Shown: piece after piece, positions 17,184 through 26,093 of the stretch
Numbering within the stretch: the stretch's first letter is position 1
How the letters are laid out: every line of letters starts with the position of its first letter
Position numbers and translations under genes: made by a program
The notes under the pieces: generated by a model
Databases searched by the model: none
Seen by the model: the letters and a program-made list of their open reading frames with translations, nothing else
Told to the model about the DNA's origin: nothing
From: Candidatus Hydrogenedens sp.
Lineage (GTDB): Bacteria > Hydrogenedentota > Hydrogenedentia > Hydrogenedentales > JAEUWI01
Direction of reading: 5' to 3'
NCBI GenBank assembly: GCA_016125095.1
Contig: WGMK01000018.1
Location: 62,001-126,000 of the forward strand
Length of the DNA stretch: 64,000 nt

Positions 17184-18302
17184 ATGAGCCGCCAAACCCG
17201 CACGCCCTTTGGCGCCGCACGGGCCAGCCTCGTCGCGCTGCTGGGTTCCTTCGGGCTGGCCAGCGGCCTGTTCGTGGTCCTCTTGGCGCTCACCTACCTC
17301 GGCACGCTCGATCAGGTCGAGCATGGGCTCCTGCACGCTCAGCAGACCTACTTCGACGCGCTGCTCGTCTGGCAGCCCGTGGGTCCCGTCGCGGTCCCGC
17401 TGCCGGGTGCCAGGCTCGTGCTGGGGCTGCTCGCATTAAACCTGCTCTTCAGCAGTATGGCCCGCATGGATTTCCGCTGGTCGCGAATCGGCGTGTTCGC
17501 CGTGCACACCGGGTTCCTCGTGCTGCTTGCAGGCGGGCTCATCAGCTACACCAACGCCGAACGTGGTACGATCGTCCTGCGTGAGGGCGAGCCGGAAAGC
17601 GGTTACTTGCGTGAGAATTCCTGGGAGGTGGTGCTGCAGCCACCCGATGCCGCCGAGGCGATAATCGCCGATGTGCGCCCGGATGGGACGATTCAGGACA
17701 GAGACGTGCCGGGCGGCCTCTCTCTGGCGGGTATCGAGCCCAACGCGCTGCGCGGCGAAGACGGATCGCTGATTGGCATGCCCGTGGACGAGGATCCGCG
17801 CAAGAACACCGCCGGTGCGATGCTGGTCTCGGGCACCTCCGGACAAGGCGTTTCGTTGGCGGTATTGTGGCAAGGCGATCCAAAGCCCGCGGCGATCACC
17901 ATCGCAGGCGAATCCTGGCACGCCTCACTAAGACGCAAGGCCTGGCCGCTACCCTGTTCGCTCGAGCTGATTGAGTTCACACGCGAGACCCACCCCGGCA
18001 CCGATACCCCGAGCGCCTTCAGCAGCGAGCTGCTGCGCGCGGACGGCAGCGTGCAGGAGCGCGCGGTGATCTCCATGAACGCCCCCATGCGCTACAAGGG
18101 CTACACCTTCTATCAATCCTCTTGGGGACCGCAGAACGCCGGACCCGGCGTGCCGCGCTATTCCGTGCTCGAGGTCGCGCGGAATCCCGCCGACCGCGTT
18201 CCCCTCTATGCCTGCGCGCTCATCGCCTTCGGCATGGTCGTGCATTTCGGCCAGAAGCTGGTGGTCTTTCTGCGCAGGCCAAACGCGGGGCCGTTGGTAT
18301 GA
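17184..18302 (+). CDS. resB: ResB-like System II cytochrome c biogenesis protein
   Basis: A 372-residue membrane protein with hydrophobic segments near 15-40, 75-92 and 100-122, a large periplasmic loop, and a final helix at about 338-360. The text FTYYQSS-like (YKGYTFYQSSWGPQNAGPG) and SISYTNAERGTI-type region (GGLISYTNAERGTIVLREGE) are typical of ResB/CcsB. With CcsA it moves heme across the membrane and attaches it to CXXCH motifs. The gene overlaps ccsA by four bases (ATGA). Its position right after four multiheme genes fits the heavy demand for cytochrome maturation. Confidence 0.85.
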   Translation: MSRQTRTPFGAARASLVALLGSFGLASGLFVVLLALTYLGTLDQVEHGLLHAQQTYFDALLVWQPVGPVAVPLPGARLVLGLLALNLLFSSMARMDFRWSRIGVFAVHTGFLVLLAGGLISYTNAERGTIVLREGEPESGYLRENSWEVVLQPPDAAEAIIADVRPDGTIQDRDVPGGLSLAGIEPNALRGEDGSLIGMPVDEDPRKNTAGAMLVSGTSGQGVSLAVLWQGDPKPAAITIAGESWHASLRRKAWPLPCSLELIEFTRETHPGTDTPSAFSSELLRADGSVQERAVISMNAPMRYKGYTFYQSSWGPQNAGPGVPRYSVLEVARNPADRVPLYACALIAFGMVVHFGQKLVVFLRRPNAGPLV

Positions 18303-20092
18303 TGCGGCGGTTCCTGCTGATGCTCGTGTTCGTGGGGTGCCCCTTCGTGGCGCAGGCGGCAAGCGACGCCGAGGAAGCCGCGGCGGTTCCCATTCAGGAC
18401 GGCGGCCGCATCAAGCCGCTCGCCACCTTCGCGCGCTTCTCGCTGCTGCAACTGAGCGGCCGCACCACCTTGGCCCTGGACGATGGCACGCGGCTCGACG
18501 CCATGGCTTGGCTGCTCGAGGTATTGCTCCACACCGACACCGCCCGCAAGCGTGAGGTATTCCTCATCGAGAACCCCGAATTGATGGAATCGCTCAGCCT
18601 GCCCCACGACCGACCACGCCAGCGATTCTCGTACGCCACGCTTCGCACCTCGCGCTCGACGCTTATCGGAATCGCCGCGCAGTTGTCGAGTGAGCGCGAC
18701 GAGCAGTTGACTCCGGCCCAGAAGCAGACGCTTCGACTCGCGGACAACCTGCGCCTTTTCGAGTCGCTGACGACATCTCTCGTGCCGCTCGCCTCGGGCG
18801 ATGCACTGCTCAGCGATGCCCTCGCGCAGCCCGAGCGCCTCCGTACCGACCCGGCCCTGCGCCGCTTCCTGCTGCTGCAGGCCGACAGCCCCTTGCGGGT
18901 GATCCCGCCCGACCCGACTTCCGACGCGCCTCATACATGGCAGACACCGGGCGGCCTCGTGCAGCGCGCGCTCGCCGGGCAACCGCCTACCGCCCCGCAA
19001 CTCGACGCCGTGCGCGCGCTGGAGCGTGCGGCCGGTGCCAAGGATGATGCGTCCCTGGCCGAGGCCTTCGCAGCACTCCATGCGTCATCGGCGCAACTCA
19101 TGGCCGGTAACCGCGAATACGAGCAGCTACCGCGCGAGCTGCATTTCTATGCGCTGCGTCCCTTCTACTGGGCGACGATGCTGTATGTTGCTGCGCTGCT
19201 GCTCGCCGGTATCGGCGTGCTGGTGCCGTCGCGCCGCTGGTTGCATCACCTCCTGCTCTTGGCGCTCGCCGCGCCGTGGCTGCTGCACGTGTACGGCGTC
19301 GTGCTGCGCTGCATCATCCGAGGGCGCCCCCCCGTTTCCACGCTCTACGAGACCCTGCTCTTCGTCTCCGCCGTGGCCGTGGCCCTCGCGCTGGCCGCCG
19401 AAGTGCTGACCCGCAAGCGCATCGCCGCCGCCTTCGGCGCGCTCCTCGGGGCCGCTGGGCTATTCCTCGCGTCGAGGTACGAAGCCATCGATCGCGGCGA
19501 CACGATGCCCAGTCTTACCGCCGTGCTCGATACCAACTTCTGGCTCTCGACGCATGTGACTACCGTCACCATCGGCTACGCGGCAGGGTTGCTGGCCGGC
19601 GCCATCGCGCATCTGTACCTGCTCGGCAAAGCCTTCGGCTACCGCCCGCGCGACCCGGATTTCTATCCCTACCTCACGCGCACGGTCTATGGCGTATTCT
19701 GCTTCGGGCTGATTTTCGCCACCGTCGGCACCGTGCTCGGTGGCGTCTGGGCCAACGAGAGCTGGGGGCGCTTCTGGGGCTGGGACCCCAAAGAGAACGG
19801 CGCGCTCATGATCGTGCTTTGGGGGCTGGCCGTGCTGCACGCCCGCATGGGTGGCTATATCCGCGACTACGGCCTCCACATGGCGGCGCTATTCGGCGGC
19901 GTGGTGGTGGCCTTCTCGTGGTTCGGTGTGAACCTGCTCGGCGTCGGCCTGCACACCTACGGCTTCACCAGCGGCATTCAAATCGCCCTGCGGCAGTTCT
20001 ACCTTGTGGAATCCCTTGTGCTCGCCGTCGGTGCCTTCGGCTGGCTGCGCGAGCAGGGCATTGTCCGTATCGGACCGGGGGATAGGCGCTAA
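18299..20092 (+). CDS. ccsA: CcsA/CcsB-type cytochrome c synthetase subunit
   Basis: A 597-residue protein. A signal peptide and a periplasmic region of about 270 residues (beginning IQDGGRIKPLATFARFS) precede eight or so membrane helices. The heme-handling WWD motif is clear: WGRFWGWDPKENGAL near residue 490, with conserved His residues in flanking helices. This is the System II heme lyase/exporter partner of ResB. The long N-terminal periplasmic part is also seen in relatives from other phyla that lack the short CcsA form. The ATG overlaps the resB stop (ATGA); a second ATG one codon on is equally usable. Confidence 0.9.
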   Translation: MMRRFLLMLVFVGCPFVAQAASDAEEAAAVPIQDGGRIKPLATFARFSLLQLSGRTTLALDDGTRLDAMAWLLEVLLHTDTARKREVFLIENPELMESLSLPHDRPRQRFSYATLRTSRSTLIGIAAQLSSERDEQLTPAQKQTLRLADNLRLFESLTTSLVPLASGDALLSDALAQPERLRTDPALRRFLLLQADSPLRVIPPDPTSDAPHTWQTPGGLVQRALAGQPPTAPQLDAVRALERAAGAKDDASLAEAFAALHASSAQLMAGNREYEQLPRELHFYALRPFYWATMLYVAALLLAGIGVLVPSRRWLHHLLLLALAAPWLLHVYGVVLRCIIRGRPPVSTLYETLLFVSAVAVALALAAEVLTRKRIAAAFGALLGAAGLFLASRYEAIDRGDTMPSLTAVLDTNFWLSTHVTTVTIGYAAGLLAGAIAHLYLLGKAFGYRPRDPDFYPYLTRTVYGVFCFGLIFATVGTVLGGVWANESWGRFWGWDPKENGALMIVLWGLAVLHARMGGYIRDYGLHMAALFGGVVVAFSWFGVNLLGVGLHTYGFTSGIQIALRQFYLVESLVLAVGAFGWLREQGIVRIGPGDRR

Positions 20093-21555
20093 ACGGGTGG
20101 CGCGCCGTTTTCTTCCACGCGCGGACAGAGCAATAGCAGCAGCGCCAGCCCGATGCCCGCCGACATGCCGCTCGCCAGGAATATGCCCGTCTTCGCCTCT
20201 TCGTTGTGGGTCGCCAAGGCGCTGTCTTCTTCGTACACCGGGGTATGCGCCAGCGCGGCCACGGGCATCTCGGGTCCCACCGTAATCGGAATCTCATGCA
20301 TCGCGGACGAGGTGTACGCGAGTTCGCTCAGGAAGAGCGCCATCGTAAAGCCGATCCCACCCAGCCAGCTCAGCGCCCACAACTGCCGCAGCTTGACGCC
20401 CTCGGGCAGCTGCGCCGCCCCGAGTAGCGACGAAATCCAGCAGAACAGCGTGATACCCAGCTGCTTGCCGAAGAGCAGCCCCAGCAACACGCCGATGGTC
20501 ACCGGCTGCCGGAGCAAGTCGGACATATTCGCCCAGTCGAAGGTCAGGCCCGAATTCACGAAGGCGAAGACCGGCAGCACCACCAGCGAGCAGAAGGGCT
20601 CGAGACCGTAGAGGATGCGCTGCAGTGCGGACTCGACATAGAAGCACTCCCGCACCAGCGATCGCACCACCACCTGTTCCTGGTTGTTCACCAGTTCCGT
20701 TTCGCTCGTGCGCCCGGCATCGCGGAACGATTGCAGCAGCTGCCCTGTGCGGTCCAGGAAATCCTCCGCCAGGCACTGGCTGCGCATCGGTATCGCAATC
20801 GCCATCAGCACGCCCGCCACCGTCGCATGGATGCCCGACATCACGAAGCAGGCCCACACCATGCCGCCGAGCGCGAGAAAGAAAGTGGCGCTCTGAATAC
20901 CCGCGCGCCCGATCATCCAGGCCAGCACGATGATACCCAGGCCGGGTACGAACCACGCGAGCCGTAGCGACTCGAGGTGCATCACGCCAATCACCGCGAC
21001 GGCGCCCAAGTCGTCCACAATCGCGAGCGTGATCAGGAACACATAGAGCCCCGGGGGTACGCGGCGACGCAGCAGGCTCATGCAGCCCGCCGCGAACGCG
21101 ATGTCGGTGCTCATGGGTATCGCCCAGCCCGTCATCCGGGTCGGGTCTTCGTTGCCTGCGAAGAACTTGTTCACCACGACAAACGTGAGAATCGGCACGA
21201 TCATGCCGCCGAACGCGCCGAGAATGGGCAGCGCTGCAGCACGGGGCGACCGCAACCGTCCCGCCAGCAGTTCGTATTTAATCTGCAGGCCCACCATGAA
21301 GAAGAACGAGCACATCAGCACATCGTTCACCCATTGCTGCAGCGGCATGGCGATATGCAGCGGCCCGAGCGAGACCGTAATGGGCAGCGTCCGCAGCGCG
21401 TGGAAGTAAGGCGCCAACAGCGGTATGTTGGCAATCGCGAGCGCCGTGAATGAAGACACAGCAAGCACGCCGGCCGCCACCAGCTCGTACTGGGTAATTT
21501 TCTTCCACGGCGAGCGGTAGTAGAGGGGCGGCGGTTTTGGCACTGCGCGCGACAC
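20089..21555 (-). CDS. nhaA: Na+/H+ antiporter NhaA
   Basis: A 488-residue inner-membrane antiporter. Diagnostic segments are STDIAFAAGCMSLL and the ion-binding pair in AIVDDLGAVAVIGV, matching the conserved Asp residues of NhaA, plus the C-terminal WLGGIGFTMALFLSEL. It is about 100 residues longer than the E. coli protein, mainly through the loop around residues 270-330 and an added C-terminal helix. It exchanges sodium for protons, and may balance pH or supply a sodium gradient, for example for the sodium symporter near 43 kb. The gene is convergent with ccsA and their ends overlap by four bases. Confidence 0.93.
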   Translation of the reverse strand: MSRAVPKPPPLYYRSPWKKITQYELVAAGVLAVSSFTALAIANIPLLAPYFHALRTLPITVSLGPLHIAMPLQQWVNDVLMCSFFFMVGLQIKYELLAGRLRSPRAAALPILGAFGGMIVPILTFVVVNKFFAGNEDPTRMTGWAIPMSTDIAFAAGCMSLLRRRVPPGLYVFLITLAIVDDLGAVAVIGVMHLESLRLAWFVPGLGIIVLAWMIGRAGIQSATFFLALGGMVWACFVMSGIHATVAGVLMAIAIPMRSQCLAEDFLDRTGQLLQSFRDAGRTSETELVNNQEQVVVRSLVRECFYVESALQRILYGLEPFCSLVVLPVFAFVNSGLTFDWANMSDLLRQPVTIGVLLGLLFGKQLGITLFCWISSLLGAAQLPEGVKLRQLWALSWLGGIGFTMALFLSELAYTSSAMHEIPITVGPEMPVAALAHTPVYEEDSALATHNEEAKTGIFLASGMSAGIGLALLLLLCPRVEENGAPPV

Positions 21556-21727
21556 GATTCAGGTTCTCCGCGCACGGCCGCCGGGCGGCGGGCCGTGCCT
21601 TTGTCGAACGATACGCTTTTGTATCGACCGGCTCAATCTCACGATGCGACAAGGGTACGTTTTGCTGATCGATCGGCGCTCTTGGAAACAATTGTTTTGC
21701 TAGGCGAAATGCGCAGTGTGGGTCTGC

Positions 21728-23506
21728 TCAGTGTGCTCCCTGGTAGCGGTAATTCCAGCGCCGGTTCGGCGCACTGTCGCCGTTCACCCCCAGCTCCGAC
21801 ACATCGCCAAAGGACTGGATATTGTCTGCCCAGTGGAAGTCGAAGCTGGGCGCGGTCCCCATTTCCGGAAGGAGTTCGCGCGCCAGCGAGAGCATGAGCG
21901 CATTGCCGCTCGCGGAATAGTCCGCATAGCCAGCTGCCTCCCACTTGTTTTCTTTCCAGGCGTGCAGGGAGGTGCGCCCCTCTTCATCTTCGGGCTGTAT
22001 ATTCAACACGTAGTCGTAACCCAGCCACCCGGTCGCTGCATTCTGGTCGGTGTCGAGCAGGAGCAGCATCCAGTTCGGATCGGAATCAGGCGTGAGCTCG
22101 TCCTTGGTTTGCGCATAGAAATAGAGCCGCTCCGCATCATGAGCCGCTTTGAGAATTACGAAATCGTTTCTGCCTGTCGTGTTGGTATAGACCAGATCGC
22201 CGTAGCCCGGGTGGTTTCTATGTGTCGTGTCGCCGATGGTGTCCCGATATTCCGGCTGCACCTTTGACCATGCCGCAGGACTGTCGTAGTCGAAATTGGC
22301 GGGGCTCGAAGCCACCGGAATCTCCCGCGCGCCCTTGTAGCGCCGCACCCAGCTGGCGAGTTGGTAGTAGTAATTGTCCGTGTGACCGCCGCGCATCGGC
22401 TCGCAGTCGCGGCTGTACTCGTGCGTGTACTGGTCCACAAACAGCCCGCCGGGATAGTAGGCGTCCGCGTCGGTGTACTTGCTCCACTCGGTGTAGCGCC
22501 CGGCAATCCATTCGTTCCATCCCGTCACGAAGATGAACTTCGGGTCCACCTCCATCGCGCGTTTCCACTGCTCCTCGAAATTCAGCCCGAGGTCCGCGGC
22601 GTTCTCGCGCGTATCCTTCGCGCCTTCGTGCCAGCTGCGCCCCATCGCGCCGGCCCTGTGGCTCATCGGTGCGGGACCCGGCGTGTCGGGCAGCGCGTTC
22701 TGCGCCACGCCCACGCTCATCTGCTCCGGGTTGCCGTCCGCATCGCGGAACACATGCTGCGGGTACACCTCCAGCCAGCTCCACTGCTCTGGACCGCTCG
22801 GCCCCAGCCAGTAATCCGGCATCGGCCGGCGGAAGGTGAAGAACGACAGCATCGCCTCGTCTTTAATAAAGTCCTTGTTCGCCAGCAGCAGCGGCTTGCC
22901 TTTCCAGCGGAACCACAGATCGCTCCACAGGCCCGGCTCGTACAGGTCCTCCCAGAGAATATCGCTCACGGGCGTCGGGTCCCAGAAGGGGCAGATAAAG
23001 CCGATAGACGGCGTGCGCGCGCCCTCGGCCCGCATGGCCGTGTACTCCGTGCACAGCGCCTCGTATTCCGCCTTCCAGGTGTGTGGCGGATTGGTCGTGT
23101 CGAACAGCACCACATCGATGCCCGCGTCCACCAGCATGCTCGCGTGCTTGCGAATAACGAAGGGATCCGTCATCAGGTAGTAGCCCAGCTCCGGCTCGCC
23201 CCAATGGTAGGGCGCATGGTTCTCCGGCCACGCCACCACGCCATCCTCGCCTACATCCGCCAGAATCTTCGTGTTGTCGTTGGGGCCGCCCCGCTGCGTG
23301 TGCCAGGTCCAATAGAAAATCCCCACCCACTTGTCCTTGCGCGGCGGTCCGGTCTCCGCCGCGCCCGGCACCGTGCGCCCCAGCGCATCCGTTGCCACCC
23401 AGGTATCGGCGTAGGTATCGCCATCGGTATAAGGCGCGCCGGCGAACGGCGCGGCCGATGCGGCCATAGAAATCAGGCAGGCAATGCCCAGGAAGAATCG
23501 AATCAT
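21728..23506 (-). CDS. Secreted GH99/GH71-like glycan hydrolase with C-terminal CBM9-like domain
   Basis: A 592-residue exported protein, signal peptide at 1-17 (MIRFFLGIACLISMAASA). The main part (about 50-430) reads like a GH71/GH99-type barrel protein: KWVGIFYWTWH, AGIDVVLFDTTNP and FIFVTGWNEWIAGR are typical short segments of that fold. The last 150 residues (FVILKAAHDAERLYFYAQTKDE to the end) resemble a CBM9/DOMON-type carbohydrate-binding beta-sandwich. A GGAG site precedes the ATG at 23506; an upstream in-frame extension would run through the promoter of the divergent gene and is not supported. The substrate is unknown; alpha-mannan or another polysaccharide is possible from the fold. 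Confidence 0.7.
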   Translation of the reverse strand: MIRFFLGIACLISMAASAAPFAGAPYTDGDTYADTWVATDALGRTVPGAAETGPPRKDKWVGIFYWTWHTQRGGPNDNTKILADVGEDGVVAWPENHAPYHWGEPELGYYLMTDPFVIRKHASMLVDAGIDVVLFDTTNPPHTWKAEYEALCTEYTAMRAEGARTPSIGFICPFWDPTPVSDILWEDLYEPGLWSDLWFRWKGKPLLLANKDFIKDEAMLSFFTFRRPMPDYWLGPSGPEQWSWLEVYPQHVFRDADGNPEQMSVGVAQNALPDTPGPAPMSHRAGAMGRSWHEGAKDTRENAADLGLNFEEQWKRAMEVDPKFIFVTGWNEWIAGRYTEWSKYTDADAYYPGGLFVDQYTHEYSRDCEPMRGGHTDNYYYQLASWVRRYKGAREIPVASSPANFDYDSPAAWSKVQPEYRDTIGDTTHRNHPGYGDLVYTNTTGRNDFVILKAAHDAERLYFYAQTKDELTPDSDPNWMLLLLDTDQNAATGWLGYDYVLNIQPEDEEGRTSLHAWKENKWEAAGYADYSASGNALMLSLARELLPEMGTAPSFDFHWADNIQSFGDVSELGVNGDSAPNRRWNYRYQGAH

Positions 23507-23639
23507 GGCAGGGAACTCCAATCGCAAAGGGAAAGCGCACCATAGAGGGGGGAGCGTCCGCGATGCAACGGCGTTCCCTCGCCGCGTTTCGATCCGTATA
23601 CTCTTTCCGTGCCAATGCACCGAGGGAGGAACCCGCATC

Positions 23640-25898
23640 ATGATCCGCCGCACCTGTATCTTCATCCTGGCGCTTGCCGCCCCGCTTCCCGCCGCCGCCG
23701 AATTCCTGATTGCCGAAGGCGGTCAGCCCCGCGCGACGATCATCGTGGCCGACGACGCCATTCCCGCCGAGCAATATGCCGCCGAGGAACTCCAGCGCTT
23801 TCTGGGCGAAATCTCCGGCGCGGAGATTCCCGTGACGCATGCCGCGGCCGACGCGGCCACGCCCAACCTGATTGTGCTGGGCAACGCCACCGGCGGGTAT
23901 CCCGGCGACCAGTCGTCTTTCGGCAACGAGGAATTCCACCTGCTCACCGAGGGACGTTCGCTGCACATTGCCGGTGGCCGCCCGCGCGGCGTGCTCTACG
24001 GCGTCTACGAATTGCTCGAGAACGATCTCGGCTGCCGCTGGTTCACCACGGAAGTCAGCCGCATACCGTACCAGGAGCGCCTCGCGCTGCCGAAGCTCGA
24101 CCGGCGCCACGCGCCCGTGCTCGAATACCGCGAGCCCTTCGTGTGGGATTGTTACGACGGCGACTGGTCGGCCCGCAACCGCATGAACGGCAACCGCGCC
24201 ACGCTCGACGAGCGCCACGGCGGCAAAATCACCTACCAGGGCTTCGTGCATACCTTCAACGCCCTCGTGCCGCCCGAGCAATACTTCGACGCGCATCCCG
24301 AGTACTTCTCCGAAATCGATGGCGAGCGCCGCAAGGATCGCACGCAACTCTGCTGCACCAACCCCGAGGTCGTCCATCTCGTCACCGAGGGCGTGCGCCA
24401 GTGGATGCACGATCATCCCGAGGCGACCGTGTTCTCCGTGTCGCAGAACGACTGGTTCAACTATTGCGAGTGCGACCAATGCGCCGCCCTCGCCGCGCGC
24501 GAGGAATCGCAAATGGCCCCGGTGCTTCAGCTGGTGAACCAGGTAGCCGACGCCGTGCGTGACGAGTACCCGGACAAGGTCGTCGATACGCTCGCCTACC
24601 AATGGACCCGCCGCGCGCCGAAGACCATGCACCCCGCCTCGAACGTGGTCGTGCGTCTCTGCAGCATCGAGTGCTGCTTCGCGCATCCCTTCGACCAGTG
24701 CTCCAGCCGCCCGAACAAGGAATTCGTGAAGGACGCCGAGGCCTGGAAAGCCGTCGGCGCGCGCCTCTGGGTGTGGGACTACGTCACCTCGTTCAGCAAC
24801 TACCTCGTGCCCTTCCCGAACCTGCGTGTGCGCCAGCCCAACATCCAGTTCTTCATCGACCACGGCGTGAAGGGCATCTTCGAGCAGGATGTCTACCAGA
24901 CGCCGCACGGCGAGTTCTCCGAGCTGAGCGGCTACCTCAACGCCAAGCTGCTCTGGAATCCCGACTACGATGTGGATACTGCGGTCAATGAATTTCTGGA
25001 CGCGGTCTACGGGGCAGGCGCCCCGGCACTCCGCGCGTGGCTCGATCTGCTGCACGACCACACCGAGCGCGAAGGCACGCACGTGAATATCTGGGTCGGC
25101 CCCGAGGCGCGCTACCTGAACGACGAACTCCTGGCCAAGGGCGACCAGCTCTTCGAGGAGGCCGAAGCCGCCACCGCCGATGATCCCGCCGCGCTCGAGC
25201 GCGTCAAGATTGCGCGCATGTGCATCGACTATGCCCAGCTCGAGCGCACGCGCAATATGCAGCGCGCCCTCTACGAGGTGGATCACAGCGCATTCACCGT
25301 CACCCTGCGACCCGACTTCCGCGCGCGCATGGACCGCTTCTTCAATACCGCCGAGCGCAGCGGCTTCACCACTATCCGCGAAATGAACGGCGAACTTGCC
25401 ACCTACAAGCAGAACTTCGCGGGGTTCGAAGCCGACCGGACGCTCACGCCCGTGGCAGCGGCCGAGGTGGTCCCCCAACACCGCGGCCTCGACTACGCGA
25501 GCTACGAGGGCGCCTTCGAGGAGCTGCCCGATTTCGCCGCGCTCACGCCCGTGAAGACGGGGCACGCCTCGGCTATCAGTTTGCGCTACGCCACCACACT
25601 CGACGGTGTCGGGCTCCGATTCACCGGCTATTTTCACGCGCCTGCCGATGGCGTCTATACCTTTGCGCTCCGCTCGAACGACGGCAGCCGCCTCTACCTC
25701 GACAACGCCCTGCTGGTGGACAACGGCGGCCAGCACAAGATGGAAACCCAGTCCGCCGTCATTGCCCTCCGCGCCGGATACCACCCGATGGAACTCACCT
25801 TTTTCGAAAGCGGAGGCGAAGAAGGACTCGAACTCTACCTCGAGGGACCGGGAATCGACTATGGCAAAATTTCGCCACGCTTACTTGCGCGGGATTAG
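23640..25898 (+). CDS. DUF4838/alpha-glucuronidase-like secreted protein with PA14 domain
   Basis: A 752-residue exported protein. After the signal peptide (1-20) comes an N-terminal domain like that before GH67/GH20 barrels (IPAEQYAAEELQRFLGEISG, GRPRGVLYGVYELLENDLG). The DUF4838 core follows at about 200-500, with FSVSQNDWFNYCECDQC as the clearest family segment. Residues of about 640-745 form a PA14 domain (FHAPADGVYTFALRSNDGSR), which usually binds glycans. The ribosome site GGGAGGA supports the ATG at 23640. It is divergent from the GH99-like gene with a 133-base gap, so the two may share control and act on one polysaccharide. Confidence 0.8.
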   Translation: MIRRTCIFILALAAPLPAAAEFLIAEGGQPRATIIVADDAIPAEQYAAEELQRFLGEISGAEIPVTHAAADAATPNLIVLGNATGGYPGDQSSFGNEEFHLLTEGRSLHIAGGRPRGVLYGVYELLENDLGCRWFTTEVSRIPYQERLALPKLDRRHAPVLEYREPFVWDCYDGDWSARNRMNGNRATLDERHGGKITYQGFVHTFNALVPPEQYFDAHPEYFSEIDGERRKDRTQLCCTNPEVVHLVTEGVRQWMHDHPEATVFSVSQNDWFNYCECDQCAALAAREESQMAPVLQLVNQVADAVRDEYPDKVVDTLAYQWTRRAPKTMHPASNVVVRLCSIECCFAHPFDQCSSRPNKEFVKDAEAWKAVGARLWVWDYVTSFSNYLVPFPNLRVRQPNIQFFIDHGVKGIFEQDVYQTPHGEFSELSGYLNAKLLWNPDYDVDTAVNEFLDAVYGAGAPALRAWLDLLHDHTEREGTHVNIWVGPEARYLNDELLAKGDQLFEEAEAATADDPAALERVKIARMCIDYAQLERTRNMQRALYEVDHSAFTVTLRPDFRARMDRFFNTAERSGFTTIREMNGELATYKQNFAGFEADRTLTPVAAAEVVPQHRGLDYASYEGAFEELPDFAALTPVKTGHASAISLRYATTLDGVGLRFTGYFHAPADGVYTFALRSNDGSRLYLDNALLVDNGGQHKMETQSAVIALRAGYHPMELTFFESGGEEGLELYLEGPGIDYGKISPRLLARD

Positions 25899-25918
25899 CT
25901 CACACGGTTCGTTATTCC

Positions 25919-25943
25919 TAAGTGATTTATTCCAAATCGCTTA
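25919..25943 (+). terminator. Hairpin after the DUF4838 gene
   Basis: TAAGTGATTT (25919-25928) pairs with AAATCGCTTA (25934-25943) through one G-T pair, with loop ATTCC. It starts 21 bases after the stop. The stem is AT-rich and no T-run follows, so this is tentative. Confidence 0.35.
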
Positions 25944-26093
25944 GCATCCAGCACATGATCTTTTATTGATTTTGTGGAGTTATCTGTAAGCAGCATCGCG
26001 ATTTTCCCGTCTTAAGTGTCGGTGGCGAAGTAGGTCTTCGCCTTGGACACAACGCCCGGTAAGGATTCGAGCCGCGGGCGGGAGGGCTTGCAG

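Noticed and set aside
22863..25784. 973-codon minus-strand frame over the DUF4838 gene
   Set aside because: The plus strand holds a DUF4838 protein with signal peptide and PA14 domain and a strong ribosome site; the minus frame has no recognisable domain.
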